Positions 23,755 through 35,067 are shown, numbered from the stretch's first letter. The stretch: 64,000 nt of DNA from Tupaia tana (GCA_026018925.1 JAKSZU010000009.1:39205194-39269193); one strand, 5' to 3'. The notes: a model not told the origin generated them from the sequence alone. Program-made: numbers and translations.

Positions 23755-23935
23755 AGAAAATATATTGAATGTTGAAGCGGGGAGATTGATGTCTCTGTAC
23801 TGACTGACATGCATAGCATTCCCTTTTGAAAAAGCAATGTAATACACTGTAAAGTTTTATGTAATTCAATGTAATATAAAGAAGAATATGATGATAATAA
23901 AAAATTAAAGAAAAATAAAACAAAAACAAAAAAAA
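23755..23935 (+). repeat. Unnamed short retroposon-like repeat, copy 1
   Basis: From 'tgaatgttgaagc' to an A-rich tail (23898-23937). The core (to about 23890) is the reverse complement of 60340-60492. Begins abruptly; possible short flanking duplication 'aaaacata'. Confidence 0.55.
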
Positions 23936-23954
23936 CATACATCGAAATGGAAAT

Positions 23955-24182
23955 GAGTGAAGTCCCTTTACATATAATAATTTTTATTGTAATTTTGTAT
24001 TCACAAGCATGTAATACGTGTACATATTTGTGGGGTACAGTGTGGTTTCACAAAGCTTGTATACAGTGTGTACTGATCAAATTGGGACAAAACATATCCA
24101 CCATCTGCAACATTTATCACTACTTTTTGTTGTGCACATTCAAAACCTCTTCTTTTGGTTATTTTGAAGCATATGTTGAATT
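23955..24182 (-). mobile_element. L1 3'-end relic, left part
   Basis: Antisense of an old L1 3' region ('gtggggtacagtgtggtttc', 'aacatttatcactac'). Continues beyond the SINE at 24198-24472. Confidence 0.75.
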
Positions 24183-24197
24183 GTCACCAGCATTCTT

Positions 24198-24472
24198 TTT
24201 TTTTTTTTTTTTTCTTTTTTTGGAGAGGTTTTTGCTATAGGGCGCGTGCGCTTGCCAGACAGACAGAGAGAGACAGAGAGATAGAAAGCAGGAAATCACC
24301 CCCCAGGGGGGATGGCCACGCCGCAATCCCTTCTCCTCCATGCTCCTCTCGGGATCTTGGGCATGCACGCACACGCGCCCGGCGTGAGTTTAAGCCGCCG
24401 GGTCCGGGACTCGAACCGCGGGCGACTACGTGGGAGTCCAGCGACATAGCCATTACGCTAACTGCTGGTCCC
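24198..24472 (-). mobile_element. CYN-type SINE, young
   Basis: Perfect 15-bp duplication gtcaccagcattctt (24183-24197, 24473-24487). Retains many CpGs, so a recent copy. Confidence 0.95.
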
Positions 24473-24487
24473 GTCACCAGCATTCTT

Positions 24488-24960
24488 AACTCTAATGTGC
24501 TATAGTAGTCTATAACTTATTCCATTTATTTGCATGAACCTTTATATATGTTAACCAAGTTCTTTCCATACCTTTCCCCCACCCCCTTTTTGTCTTTTGG
24601 TATCCACCATTGCACTTTCTACACAATCAAGTCTTTTAGTTTCTACTACTAAGTGAGGACGTATAATAGTTGTCTTTCAAAGTATTTGACTTATTTCACT
24701 TAGCATTATTTCCTCCAGGCTCATCCATTTTGCCAAAAATAGCCTGAATGCATCCTTTTTATGGCTGAATAGTTTTCCATTACAGTAAATATCTCTCTCA
24801 TGTTTTACTTATCCACTTATCACTACTAGGTATATTCCCAAAAGAAGAGAAATTAGCATATAAAAGAGATATCTGCATTTCCAAGTTTATTGCAGTGCTA
24901 TTCACAATTATTAAGATATGGTATCTACCTAAGTATCTGGTTTATATTTTCCCCTTTTTG
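24488..24960 (-). mobile_element. L1 3'-end relic, right part
   Basis: Antisense L1 motifs such as 'ttatggctgaatagttttcc' and 'cacttagcattatttcctcc'. Confidence 0.75.
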
Positions 24961-25027
24961 TTTGTGTGTTTTGGTTGGGTTGAGAATTTTAGGTTTTGGT
25001 GGGTTTTTTGTTTTTCATTTTGTTTCA

Positions 25028-25276
25028 TTTTTTTTGTAATTTTCTAGAGGAGGCCTGTGCTGGCCAGAGAAAGATAGAGACAGAGAGAAGATGAGAAAGC
25101 ACCCCCTATATGTAAAACCTTCTGCTTGATTTCTTCCTCCTTTTGTAATTTGGGGCACACAAGCACATACATGCTGTGTGTGTTTAAGTTGCTGGGTCTG
25201 GAACTTAAACTTATGAACTGCATAGTTGATCATGTGGGATCCAGCCACATTAACTGCCATACCACGGGCTGGTCCT
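25028..25276 (-). mobile_element. CYN-type SINE (old)
   Basis: Diverged long form; head ends 'accacgggctggtcc'. Confidence 0.75.
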
Positions 25277-25466
25277 GGTTAATATATTTCCTAAGCATGT
25301 GACAGAATTTATAAGTTAAGAGGGGTAGGCCTGTATCCCCTACGTATCCAATAACTACAAGCCAAATTGGAAGTGTAGAAAATAATCATTCTTACAAAAG
25401 TAGTCAAACAAAATCAGCAACAAAATGTAAACTGTAGATGCTAAATATAAGTTTATAAAAGAACAC

Positions 25467-25706
25467 AGGGGGGAAAAAATAAAACACTGGGGAGGCCCAG
25501 GCACAGTAGCACTGGTTGGACAGCTTGGCAAGCTGAAGCCACAAGGAAGGCTCAAGTTTAATTCCCAGTCTATTCTAAAAAGCTGGGTGGGGTGGTACAT
25601 ATGTATAATCCCAGCTGCTCAGGGGGCTGTGCCATGCATAATGAGACACTGTTTAAAAAACAGCATCACACACACATACATACACACATATGTATGCACT
25701 TTTTTT
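25467..25706 (+). mobile_element. Chimeric SINE: tRNA-like 5' part plus 7SL/Alu-like 3' part
   Basis: The 5' part has A-box-like 'tagcactggttgg' and B-box-like 'agtttaattcc'. The 3' part (25579-25665) follows the Alu/7SL order: 'agctgggtggggtggtacat', 'ataatcccagctgctcag', 'gagacactgtttaaaaaaca'. A tail of CA/TA repeats follows. A perfect 11-bp duplication taaaagaacac (25456-25466, 25707-25717) shows it inserted as one unit. This is the only such copy in the window. Confidence 0.75.
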
Positions 25707-25871
25707 TAAAAGAACACTGAGGAATACTTAAATAGAATAGTAAGAAATTTAGAAGTTTTTTCTTCTAAACACATATTTATATTATTAATATTTTGTGATC
25801 GAGTTAGATCTTGAAGCTTAATGGCTAAAATTCACGCTCATATCATGAGAACAAATGTTTACTGTAAAAGT

Positions 25872-26130
25872 AAGAGCATTTTTTAGTTTATTTTATTCAT
25901 TTAATGAGAATGACAGACAGAAGCAGCCTTAACAGAGTCTTTACACGATGATCCATCCCTAGGCTCAACCAGCCAAGACCATCAACATATGTACGTATTC
26001 AGCACGCACAGGTAGGCATCAGAACACAAAGGTTTGTGTTCACATGTGTATTCACATGTGGGAACCCTCGCCTGTGGGTCCAGTATCAAAGAGCATTGCA
26101 TTACTGATACACTGCCATCTGACTCCTAGC
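25872..26130 (-). mobile_element. Second-family SINE
   Basis: 'tttattttattcatttaatgag' type tail followed by a tRNA-like head at the right. Shares layout with 29221, 33195, 49125 and 58217 (minus) and 51190, 52170 (plus), not with the CYN-type middle. Confidence 0.5.
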
Positions 26131-26159
26131 ATTGTTATTTTTCAAAATGCACAACTGCC

Positions 26160-26390
26160 TTGTCCATTTACTAATGCTACAACAGAATACTAAAGACAGG
26201 GTAACCTATAAAGAAAGGAAATGTATTTCTCACAGTTCTAGCTGGGAAGTCCCAGAATGCAGGCATGGTGCCAGCATCTGATGAGGGTCATTCCATGGCA
26301 GAAGGCTGCAAGGTGTAAGTAAGCACACACCAAGGATTAAATTTCCAACATACGAATGTGGGGGACACATTCAAATTGTAGCAGACACTG
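26160..26390 (-). mobile_element. MaLR LTR relic (MST/MLT1 type)
   Basis: Antisense hallmarks: 'gctacaacagaatactaaag', 'atttctcacagttctagctg' and, at the right end, 'caacatacgaatgtggggg'. An old solo LTR of a non-coding retroviral relative. Confidence 0.75.
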
Positions 26391-26724
26391 ATAAGATTAA
26401 AATAATCGATGCAAACAAAGAAACGTATTACTGACAACCTAGGCAGCTTTCTAAGTTGAATCTCATCAAGGGAGCAGAATGTGTCACTCAGACTCCATTA
26501 AGGAATCCAAAAATGGGGCAACTCTTAAGATAAGCTTTATTTAATTAACTGCAACATGTCACTAGTCATGTTGGCAAAATAGGAGCTGTGAACATGGAGT
26601 CCAAGTAAAAACGTTTCTAAGAGAAATATGCATTCCTATGTCAGTAACAGAATTCTTAAGCATACAGATCTGTAGACAAAATTCCTGGAATCTTCTGGGC
26701 CTCATGTTGTACAGACACTCTATC
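26391..26724. other. Unassigned
   Basis: Nothing supported. Confidence 0.5.
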
Positions 26725-26960
26725 TCTATGCAGGATTTAAGAAATTCTGGGGTTAGGCAGATCTTTTAGACAGCCTCTGATACATATAGGCTGTGAGACC
26801 TTAGAAAATGTTACTAAGTTTCTAAGCTTCAATTTCCTCAATTTATAAAATCAGGATAAAATTATTTATGCTAACTGCATAGAGTTATATGGGAATAAGT
26901 ATGAAAATGTGTATAAAATGTTTTGTGCAGGACTTGACACTAGTGTTGTTGAATTAAATT
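26725..26960 (+). mobile_element. MIR SINE relic
   Basis: 'ggctgtgagaccttagaaaa', 'ttcaatttcctcaatttata' and a 'gataaaattatttatgctaa' segment match the MIR core in order. Confidence 0.75.
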
Positions 26961-27059
26961 ATAATATGTATAGCATCATTGCTTCACCTATAACTTTCAC
27001 TATAAGGTTGTCTAGTTGTCTATTTCCCAACTTGTAACTATAACACATGCCATCACTTT

Positions 27060-27315
27060 ACTTTTGTTTTTAATTGCCAGAGGGCATGCACTCTCATCAG
27101 AGAGAGAAAGAGAGACAGAGACAGAGAAACAGAGGAAAAGAAAGCACCTTTCAATTTGGCAGTCATGTTACAATCCTTTTTCCTCCATTTCTCCACACCA
27201 TGAGGATACAGGGCACACATGCACATCCATCCAGAGTGCTTTCCCATTCTTTGGGGCTGGGATTCAAACCATGGTCAGCACTATGGAATCTACTTCCCTT
27301 ATATCCACTGAGTTC
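27060..27315 (-). mobile_element. CYN-type SINE (old)
   Basis: Diverged long form: 'gggcatgcactctc', GA-rich block, 'cctccatttctcc'; the head is heavily decayed. Confidence 0.7.
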
Positions 27316-27370
27316 AGTATGGACTCTTACTTCATTTTTTTTTAACATGGTAGCCTACATTACATTATTT

Positions 27371-27608
27371 CTTTTCTTTTTTTTTTGGGGGGGGGAGAGA
27401 GGTTTTTGCTATAGGGCACAGACAGAGAGAGACAGAGAGGCAGAAAATGAGAAATCATCCCCCAGAGGGGATGGCCACAATCCCTTTTCCTCCATTCTCC
27501 ACTTGAGATCTTGGGCACGCACTCACATGCACATGGCGTGAGTTTAAGCCACTGGGTCCAGGATTTGAACCGCAGTCACTACATGGGAGTTTATGCTAAC
27601 TGCTGGTA
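27371..27608 (-). mobile_element. CYN-type SINE, first of a double insertion
   Basis: Flanked by tacattacattat at 27356-27368 and 27611-27623. Lacks part of the 'gcgtgcgctcgcc' segment. Confidence 0.9.
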
Positions 27609-27623
27609 TCTACATTACATTAT

Positions 27624-27624
27624 C

Positions 27625-27672
<48 letters not shown>

Positions 27673-27936
27673 TTTTTTTTGTTTTTTTTTTTGAGAATTT
27701 TTTGCTTTAGGGCATGTGCACTCGCCAGAAAGACAGAGACAGAGAGATAGAAAGCAAGAAATCACCCTCCATGGGGGATGGCCACACTGCAATCCCTTTT
27801 CCTCCATTCTCCTCTCGGGATCTTGGGCACGCACGAACACGTGCCCAGCGTGAGTTTAAGCCACTGGGTCTGGGACTCGAACCGCAGTCAGCTACATGGG
27901 AGTTCTGTGACAGCCATTATGCTAACTGCTGGTCCC
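27624..27936 (-). mobile_element. CYN-type SINE, second of a double insertion
   Basis: Inserted next to the previous copy in the same orientation. A third copy of the target (attacattat) follows at 27937. Its A-tail (T's here) has grown into a (CTTT)n tract. Confidence 0.9.
27628..27671. repeat. (CTTT)n microsatellite from a SINE tail
   Basis: About 11 tetranucleotide units within the tail of the SINE at 27624-27936. Confidence 0.95.
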
Positions 27937-27959
27937 ATTACATTATTTCTTGATTAGCC

Positions 27960-28930
27960 TCTGTGACCCTAACCATCCCTACCATTTGGATAAATCTAAA
28001 GATATCTCTTGACACAAGTCTTCTAGCCTCCAAGTTTCTTTTCTTTTTTTTTTTTTTCCTGCTATATTTTATTCATGGAATACTCATTGCTCCAGCTCAC
28101 TAAATAAACTTTCTGTGGTGAGAGATCTTGATGTCTCTGCTTCCTGTACTTAAAACCCCAGCTAAGTTCTGTTAAAGTGGGCTTTTAAATATGCTGTTTC
28201 ATTTTCATGTCATTTATTTATTATTAATATACCATGCCCTTCCAGAAAAGATTAGAAGTGGCTAAGTACTATTCCAGTAAGTTTGATCTTAGAAATATAA
28301 TCTCTGTATTAAAAGTTATTTATTACCTCAACATCCAAAGGAGTTCCTCGGGTGGTGGTGAGAAGAAATGTTTATAGGGAGACAATTCAAAGTCAATGAG
28401 GAGCCATACAATTTGTACATTTAAAGCACAGAGATTTAAGTATTGAGTTTGCCAAATGTTAGAATTTAAAATTAGAGACCAGGGAAGGGTTTTGGGCATT
28501 AGCTTACAAGAAAACTTTTTTTTTCATAATGAGAAAACAAATGTTCCAAAATTTAAGTGACCACAGTCACTGAACTAGTTAGTGGTATCATCTTCTGGTT
28601 TAAATAGTAATAATGAAGCAAAAAATAAATAGTATTTATCAGTTACCTGTGATTACAAGATGGCTAGCTGCCTTCCTGTAGCATTATCTGCCATATGTTG
28701 TCAGCACACATCTTATGTGAGGCAAAGTACTTAGAAAGAAAGCATTTCCAGAATGCTAGACTCATTCGCCTAAGGCAAGGGATAATCCTAAGCAACCAAC
28801 ACCACCACTACCACAAAGAGAAGGGGGGAAAGTCAATAACCAATGCCATGCTCTCATCTTTCTAACAGTTCTTGTGTCACTATCTTCTTTAACAAGAACT
28901 CATATGTTAACCAAATTGTCAGAAAAGGGC
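27960..28930. other. Unassigned
   Basis: No repeat or gene that I can name. Confidence 0.45.
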
Positions 28931-28948
28931 TTCTGGCTTCCTCCTTTT

Positions 28949-29205
28949 TTTTTTTTTTTTTGGAGAGGTTTTTGCTATAGGGCGTGTGCGCTCACCAGAC
29001 AGAGAGAGACAGAGAGACAGAAAGTGAAATCACCCCCCAGGGGGGATGGTCACGCCGCAATCCCTTCTCCTCCGTTCTCCTCTTGGGATCTTGGGCACGC
29101 ACGCACACGCGCCTGGCGTGAGTTTAAGCCACCGGGTCCGGGACACGAACCGCGGTCCACTATGTGGGAGTCCAGCGACATAGCCATTATGCTAACTGCT
29201 GTTCC
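28949..29205 (-). mobile_element. CYN-type SINE, young
   Basis: Flanking duplication ctggcttcctcctttt / ctggctccctccttt (28933, 29206). High CpG retention. Confidence 0.93.
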
Positions 29206-29220
29206 CTGGCTCCCTCCTTT

Positions 29221-29402
29221 TTAAAAGTTTATTTATTTATTTCTTCCATGAGAGAGAAAAAGGGACAGGCACCTCCAAGAGTGTCTTCATGCCATGATCT
29301 GCTTCCAACTTCAGCCAGCCTAGATCATGAGTGCTTGCATCCGGCATGTACAGAGAGCTTTTGAAACATGAACTTAGGACTTTCCCAGTTGTCCTCTGGC
29401 AT
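29221..29402 (-). mobile_element. Second-family SINE
   Basis: 'aaaagtttatttatttattt' tail then 'catgagagagaaaaa'. Inserted just beside the SINE at 28949-29205. Confidence 0.55.
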
Positions 29403-29511
29403 CCTCCTTTATTTTTCAGATTTTCCCCAAGTATCTACCTATTCTTACTGCATTCTTGAAGTTTATTTACTCCTTATTGGCAGATGAACATCCTAAAAAT
29501 AAGTACACAGT

Positions 29512-29760
29512 GGGACCAGCAGATGGTGTAATGGCTATGTCGCTGGACTCCCATGTAGTTGTCTGCCATTCAAGTCCCTGACCCGGTGGCTAAAACTCAC
29601 GCCGGGCTCGTGTGCATGCGTGCCCAAGATCCCAAGAGGATAATAAAGGAGATAATGGTGTGGTCATCCCCCTGGGTGTTATTTCTCGCTTTCTGTCTCT
29701 CTGTCTCTCTCTGTCCTTTTGAAGAGCGCATGCGCCCTATAGCAAAAACCTCTTCAAAAA
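29512..29760 (+). mobile_element. CYN-type SINE
   Basis: Long form. Flanking duplication near 'aataagtacaca' / 'aattagtacaca'. Confidence 0.88.
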
Positions 29761-29767
29761 AAATTAG

Positions 29768-29776
29768 TACACACAC

Positions 29777-29811
<35 letters not shown>
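29768..29811. repeat. (CA)n microsatellite
   Basis: About 21 CA units with one G interruption. Confidence 0.95.
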
Positions 29812-29812
<1 letters not shown>

Positions 29813-29829
29813 TGCTTTGCACATAGCAG

Positions 29830-30811
29830 AGGCTTATATGTTTGATGAATGAATGATAAAATAGGTATGATCTCAAAAAGGCCTGGGGAAGAGAATCTGG
29901 GTTCTCAAACCTTGCTTTCCCGTTAGACCTATGGAAAATTCATCATAGTCATGCCATTTGATGTACTATGTAATTAACTGGCTAACCCCAATGATACTGA
30001 TGTTGGTCGTAGTGATGGCAAGTTTAATTGTCCATAGTTTAAAAGCAGAAAGACTGCTTTTCTTTGTGCTTATTGGCCCTTTCCATCAAACTAATTCAAG
30101 AAGAGGTACCCTCCTTGAGTTTAAAATAGCATAGAACTGACTCAAGAATTTGCTTTAAAGTAGGCTTTTATAATGTCAGGTTTAATCAGTTGGATAAAGC
30201 TTTAGAATTAGCAAGAACAGCTTTATCTCAATATACATTTTTTGAATTTGCTAATGTTTCTCTCAATTGTTAGGTTTGGAGTAGTGGGGGCTAGAAGCTT
30301 TCAGAACTTAAGTACTTTATTATTATTTTTAATAAGAAAATTCTAATCTGGAAGGCTGAATGTGATATTGTTTTGTCATGTATTGAGTGACTCTACAGTG
30401 TAAGGCCACATTCTTCCCTCAAATATATATTCTTAATTTCCCCGGAAAGTAAGAGTTTTGCTTGAGTGATTACAGAATGTGAAACACTGATTACTTCCGA
30501 CTTGAATACGCAGCTCTTGTTTTGGTTCACAAGATTCTGAATATAATCGTATCTCTTAGGTTGTACTCCTTTTCTGTATGCTTACTGGTTTACAGGGAAT
30601 ATTAGCTAAAAGTTACAATAGGTACTGTAACCTTAGAGTTGTATGAACCCCACTATTTATCTTGTTGTGGAACTTGATATTGGTCCTTTAGAAAAACTAA
30701 ATTCTCTCTGATTTCCAGGATCTCCATATTGCTACTTTTCTCATAGAGGGCCTACTGGTGCTCTGTAGAGCTTTTGTTAACTAAAAGAATCTATATGACA
30801 AAGACAGTTGT
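29830..30811. other. Unassigned single-copy-looking DNA
   Basis: No repeat or coding signature. Confidence 0.5.
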
Positions 30812-31125
30812 TTATGCCTTTTCTAGTCCTAGGATTTTCTTTGAACTTTCTTCTAGTTCTGCAGCTTCTTTAATAGTGCTTGAGTTGAACTTGACAGTAC
30901 TTCGAAGAGCTTTCTCAAGGCCCTGGTTAATCTGCCTTTGACAGCGCTTTTTCTCTTGAGTGAGAAGAGAAAAGTCCACAGACACAGGTTGACTGACTTG
31001 GCACTGGTTAGTGAGAACAGAGAGGCTGTGCTTTTTTGTGTGAAACACATTTTCCTGTAATAAATCTGAACATCTTCTCCTTGGACGACATCTGGCAACT
31101 ACTGTGGCTTTGATAGAGATGAGTC
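30812..31125 (-). pseudogene. Unidentified coding-like remnant
   Basis: An open frame read on the minus strand from about 31125 to the stop TAA at 30814-30812, rich in K/E/Q and helix-like (e.g. QEKKRCQRQINQGLEKALRS, IKEAAELEESSKKILG). It has natural codon and residue balance, unlike the noise ORFs nearby. I do not recognise the parent protein. Could be the C-terminal end of a retrocopy or a terminal exon. Confidence 0.3.
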
Positions 31126-31179
31126 ACATAAGCTGCTGATGTACTTGTCATTCAAGTATTTATTCATGATCTGGTCCCT

Positions 31180-31595
31180 TGTTACTTAAAATCACAAATC
31201 TTAACACTCTTTGTGTTTTACACTCTTTTCTAGAGACATCAATTCACTTCTCCTCCAAGGCCTTTGCATCAACTGTTCACATCTCCTGGAATGACCTCAT
31301 GATTTGTTTCCTTATTTTGTTCAGATCTCTGCTTCATTGTCACCTCCTCAGACAGACCTTCTCTGAAAGTCTTGTCTAAAATAACATTCAACTCTCACAG
31401 CATTCTATTCCATATCTTTATTTTTCCTTTTCTTCATAGATATTGTCTGCTACTTGAGAGTATGCTACATATTCAAGTTTATTCATAACCATACTAGAAT
31501 ATGCTTCATGTGAATAAGAATTTTGCCTAGCTTATTTTCACTGTTTTTCCAACCCTTTACCTCAGTGTCTGGCACTTAGTAGGTGCCAGAAATAC
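31180..31595 (+). mobile_element. L2 LINE 3' end
   Basis: Order matches L2: 'tgtcacctcctcagacagac', 'tctactacttgagagtatg'-like region, 'cagtgtctggcacttagtag', 'gtgccagaaata'. Confidence 0.75.
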
Positions 31596-31599
31596 TCTC

Positions 31600-32456
31600 T
31601 TTTTTTTGTATTTTAAATCTTTATTGATGGCATTTAGTTTACAAATTAATTTATTTACATATTGTTCAATACTGTATCCTTACAACTAGATGTCAAGCAC
31701 TTTTCTCTGTATTAATACTTACAAAAAGCATTTATTAATGGCTGCCTAAAAACTTCAGGTATAATTCTAAGGTCAGAATCAACAAATACTTCTACAGTAA
31801 TTACTAATACTGTTCTTCAAAACATTAAATAAGAAAACCTTCAATTATTTTTGAAAATAAAAGACACAAATAATTAAATAATTACTATGTACACTACAAC
31901 GTGCTTATATCATATTACCAATAAAAGCATCACACAAATTTTAGGCTCTTCTGTACCCAAAGAAGGCAAAGATATAAAATTGTACATGACAATCATCTAA
32001 TCAATAAATTCAGGTTTTATAGTTTGATTTATTCTTTGTTGGAAAACTGCTACATTGAAACAAGGATACTTTGTAAAAACATCATACTTTTATAATAGTT
32101 GCATGATATTGGTTTATTTTGTTATTCACAGGTTCTAAAATGCTAGATGTCTGGGACCAACAGTTAGTTTTAAGGCTATGTCGCTGAACTCCCATGTAGT
32201 CGACTGGGGTTCGAGTCCCAGACTGGGTGGCTTAAACTCACGCCAGGTGCATGTGCGTGCATGCCCAAAATCCCAAGAGGAGAATGGAGGAGAAGGGATC
32301 GCGGCGTGGCCATCCCCCCGAGGGGTGATTTCTCTCATTCTGTCTTTCTGTCTCTCTCTTTCTGACGAGTACATGCGCCCTATAGCAAAAACCTCTCCCC
32401 CCCAAAAAAAAATAATAATAATAAGTAAAATGCTAGATATCTGGAATGTCACACTA
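31600..32456 (-). pseudogene. Possible processed 3'-UTR retrocopy (gene unknown)
   Basis: On the minus strand the segment ends with AATAAA (31625-31620), 12 bases, then A8 (31607-31600). It sits against the L2 end. A weak 10-bp flanking match (gaaatactct / gaaatattct) may be the target duplication. A SINE interrupts it at 32149-32425. Confidence 0.4.
32149..32425 (+). mobile_element. CYN-type SINE
   Basis: Flanked by taaaatgctagat at 32136-32148 and 32426-32438. Confidence 0.93.
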
Positions 32457-32665
32457 AGGAAATATTCTTATATAATCTTATTGTATGTGTCTAACAACTA
32501 TATATCAGAAACAAATATTGTTTAATATTGACTGAATATTTAGCACTTATGATTAAGTTTCTATTGTCTTTCTTAATTTTAGTCAACTAATTTAATAATT
32601 AGTTTGTTTTTTCTTTTTATAATGAAGCTAGCATTTAGTTTTAATTTGTGATGTATCCCAAGATC

Positions 32666-32705
<40 letters not shown>

Positions 32706-33194
32706 GGCTATTTCTTTGTGGAAGACAAGAATAGTTTGATATAAGTAAAGAGAAATGCATATATTTTAAATAAACAGATGGGACAGTGATTGAAAGTATC
32801 TCGTTTTGGGCATTTTTTTCGAATTCTAAGGACTCAGTGGCAAACAAAATTTATGAAACCCTTGTTTTAGTGGAACTGACATTCACTGAGGATTATTGCA
32901 AATATCCTCTTAAGAGATTGTGAGGAGCTTTACTAGCTTCACAGTAGTGGGCATGAACAATTCTCTCTTTCTGGTCAACTTCAAAAAAATAAAATAAAAT
33001 AATGACAATAAATAAAATCAAATAAAATAATTTAAAAAAAGGGTTGGATTGGAAAAAAGTTTAATACGTAAAACAAAATAGCTTTAGCTGTTTTTCAACA
33101 TTAGGATAGTAGCTCACTGTCACTAGGATCTGGACAAAGTTTCATTTGAGTTCAAGACCTTCTAACTTCTTTTCTGTATTTATTAGGGTTTTTG
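32457..33194. other. Unassigned AT-rich DNA
   Basis: Only the (ATT)n tract at 32667-32705 stands out. Confidence 0.5.
32667..32705. repeat. (ATT)n microsatellite
   Basis: About 13 uninterrupted units. Confidence 0.95.
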
Positions 33195-33385
33195 TTTGTT
33201 TATTTGTTTAAGTTTATTTATTTATTGTGAGAGAATGAAAGAGAACCTCCATCCACCCTCAGCCTCAGTCAACATTGGATCATGGACATATCTACGTACT
33301 CAAGGAGGTCTCTGGACTTGAACCAGTAAGCTTCCTTGTGGGATAGCCTCGCATTGAACACTGCATCACTGTCCTTTACATTTTT
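33195..33385 (-). mobile_element. Second-family SINE
   Basis: 'aagtttatttatttattgtg' tail, 'agagaatgaaagagaacctc', then a decayed head ending near 'cactgcatcactgtcc'. Confidence 0.5.
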
Positions 33386-33740
33386 TTATCCTTTTTTCTG
33401 AACTCTCTGTTCATTGTTGTTGTTGTTTTTATCCATGCACTCACTGTTACTGTTCTTCCTCTTAGTTGATCAAATCTCCTCACTAGTGCAATAAGACTAG
33501 TTTGCTGGATCTAATACTCTAAATTTTTACCTTCTCACCTGGATCAAAATCTCTAGGTCCTAGGACTCTCAGGATTCAGGCAGTCATATAATATAAGGCT
33601 TCTCTACACATATTTTGTGCAACATATAGGTTTTAGCACTGTTATGTGCTAAGTACTAAGTATATTTAATTAAACTACCTTCAAGAAGCTAATAGACAGC
33701 TTACCATAAGAGTCAGCAGATGTGCTCTGTTTACCTTTTT
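33386..33740. other. Unassigned
   Basis: Nothing supported. Confidence 0.5.
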
Positions 33741-33757
33741 AAAAAGTCCACACTTTC

Positions 33758-34020
33758 GGCAACCAGCAGTTAGTGTAATGGTTATGTCGCTGGACTCCCA
33801 CGTAGTCGACCGCAGTTCGCATCCTGGACCCGGTGGCTTAAAACTCACGCCGGGCGCATGTGCGTGCGTGCCCAAGATCCCGAGAGGAGAATGGAGGAGA
33901 AGGGATTGCGACGTGACCATCCCCCCTGGGGGGTGATTTCTCGCTTTCTGTCTCTATGTCTCTCTCTGTCTGTCTGGCGAGCGCACGCGCCCTATAGCGA
34001 AAACCTCTCAAAAAAAAAAA
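33758..34020 (+). mobile_element. CYN-type SINE, young
   Basis: Flanking duplication around 'tccacactttc' (33747 and 34025). CpG-rich. Confidence 0.92.
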
Positions 34021-34301
34021 AAAATCCACACTTTCAATCAAGGTATTTCTTCCTTTAGTGAAGAATGTTGCTACTTCTTGGGTGACTGATACAGCCTGAG
34101 CACAATTATTATTCAATCATCTCCCAACTTGGGTTACCAACTTTACACACACACAAGATGTTTCCACCACCAGCACACCCAGCAGCAGAAAAAATCATTA
34201 AACACACATTAATAAACCACCTAAACAACAGAAGAGTGGGTTTGCACCCAACAACTTAGCTTTGCAGCCCTCCTCCAATTTATTACAGAAGAATTGCAAT
34301 G

Positions 34302-34590
34302 ATGAGACCAGCAATTAGCATAATGGCTATGTCGCTGGACTCCCAAGTAGTCGACCGTGGTTCACGTCCCGGACCTGGTGGCTTAAAACTCATGCCGGGT
34401 GCGTGTGCGTGCATGCCCAAGATCGCGAGAGGAGAAGGGAGGAGAAAGGATTGCGGCATGGTCATCCGCCCTGGGGAGTGATTTCTCGCTTTCTGTCTCT
34501 CTGTTTCTCTCTGTCTCTGGTGAGCGCACGCACTCTCTGTCTGTCTGGCGAGTGCACGCGCTCTATAGCAAAAACCTCTAAAAAAAAAAG
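34302..34590 (+). mobile_element. CYN-type SINE with internal 28-bp duplication
   Basis: Flanked by 'agaattgcaatg' on both sides. The segment 'ctggtgagcgcacgc' at 34517 is repeated as 'ctggcgagtgcacgc' at 34545. Confidence 0.93.
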
Positions 34591-34604
34591 AAAGAATTGC
34601 AATG

Positions 34605-35067
34605 TTAAGCTAGACATTGATATTCCAATGTAAGTCTCTCATTTATTTCTAGGTCAGGCTTCAGTGAATGTCTAGATTGTTTTTCCCCTACTGTTGACTG
34701 ATATGTGCAGTTATTAAAAGCTTAGGGTGCAGCAACTCATACTGCTGTCTTATTTCTCAAAAAAATATTAGGCACTGCTTATAGGCAATAAATACAATGA
34801 CCACATATAATTTTACCTTCGAAATATGAAGTTGTGATTCATCCAAGATATATGGTATTTCTTTGAATATTTCTTGACCAGGTGAGGATAAACATAGGAA
34901 TAACTGGGAACAATTTGATGGAGACTTGGGCATTTTAGCCAATCCGCAAAATACAGACTATTGTACTATTCAGATGACAGGGCTGTAGGCAGCAGTTAGA
35001 TAATTGTATGAATGTTGTGGTTATAATTTTAATATTTTAAAAACTTATTACAATCACTAGTAAAAGC
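34605..35067. other. Unassigned
   Basis: Nothing supported. Confidence 0.5.

Noticed and set aside
24155..24505. Recurrent conserved ORF (RARALARQTERDRE... / ...DIAITLTAGP) in many places
   Set aside because: It is the antisense translation of the SINE and repeats wherever a SINE lies on that strand; not a protein family.
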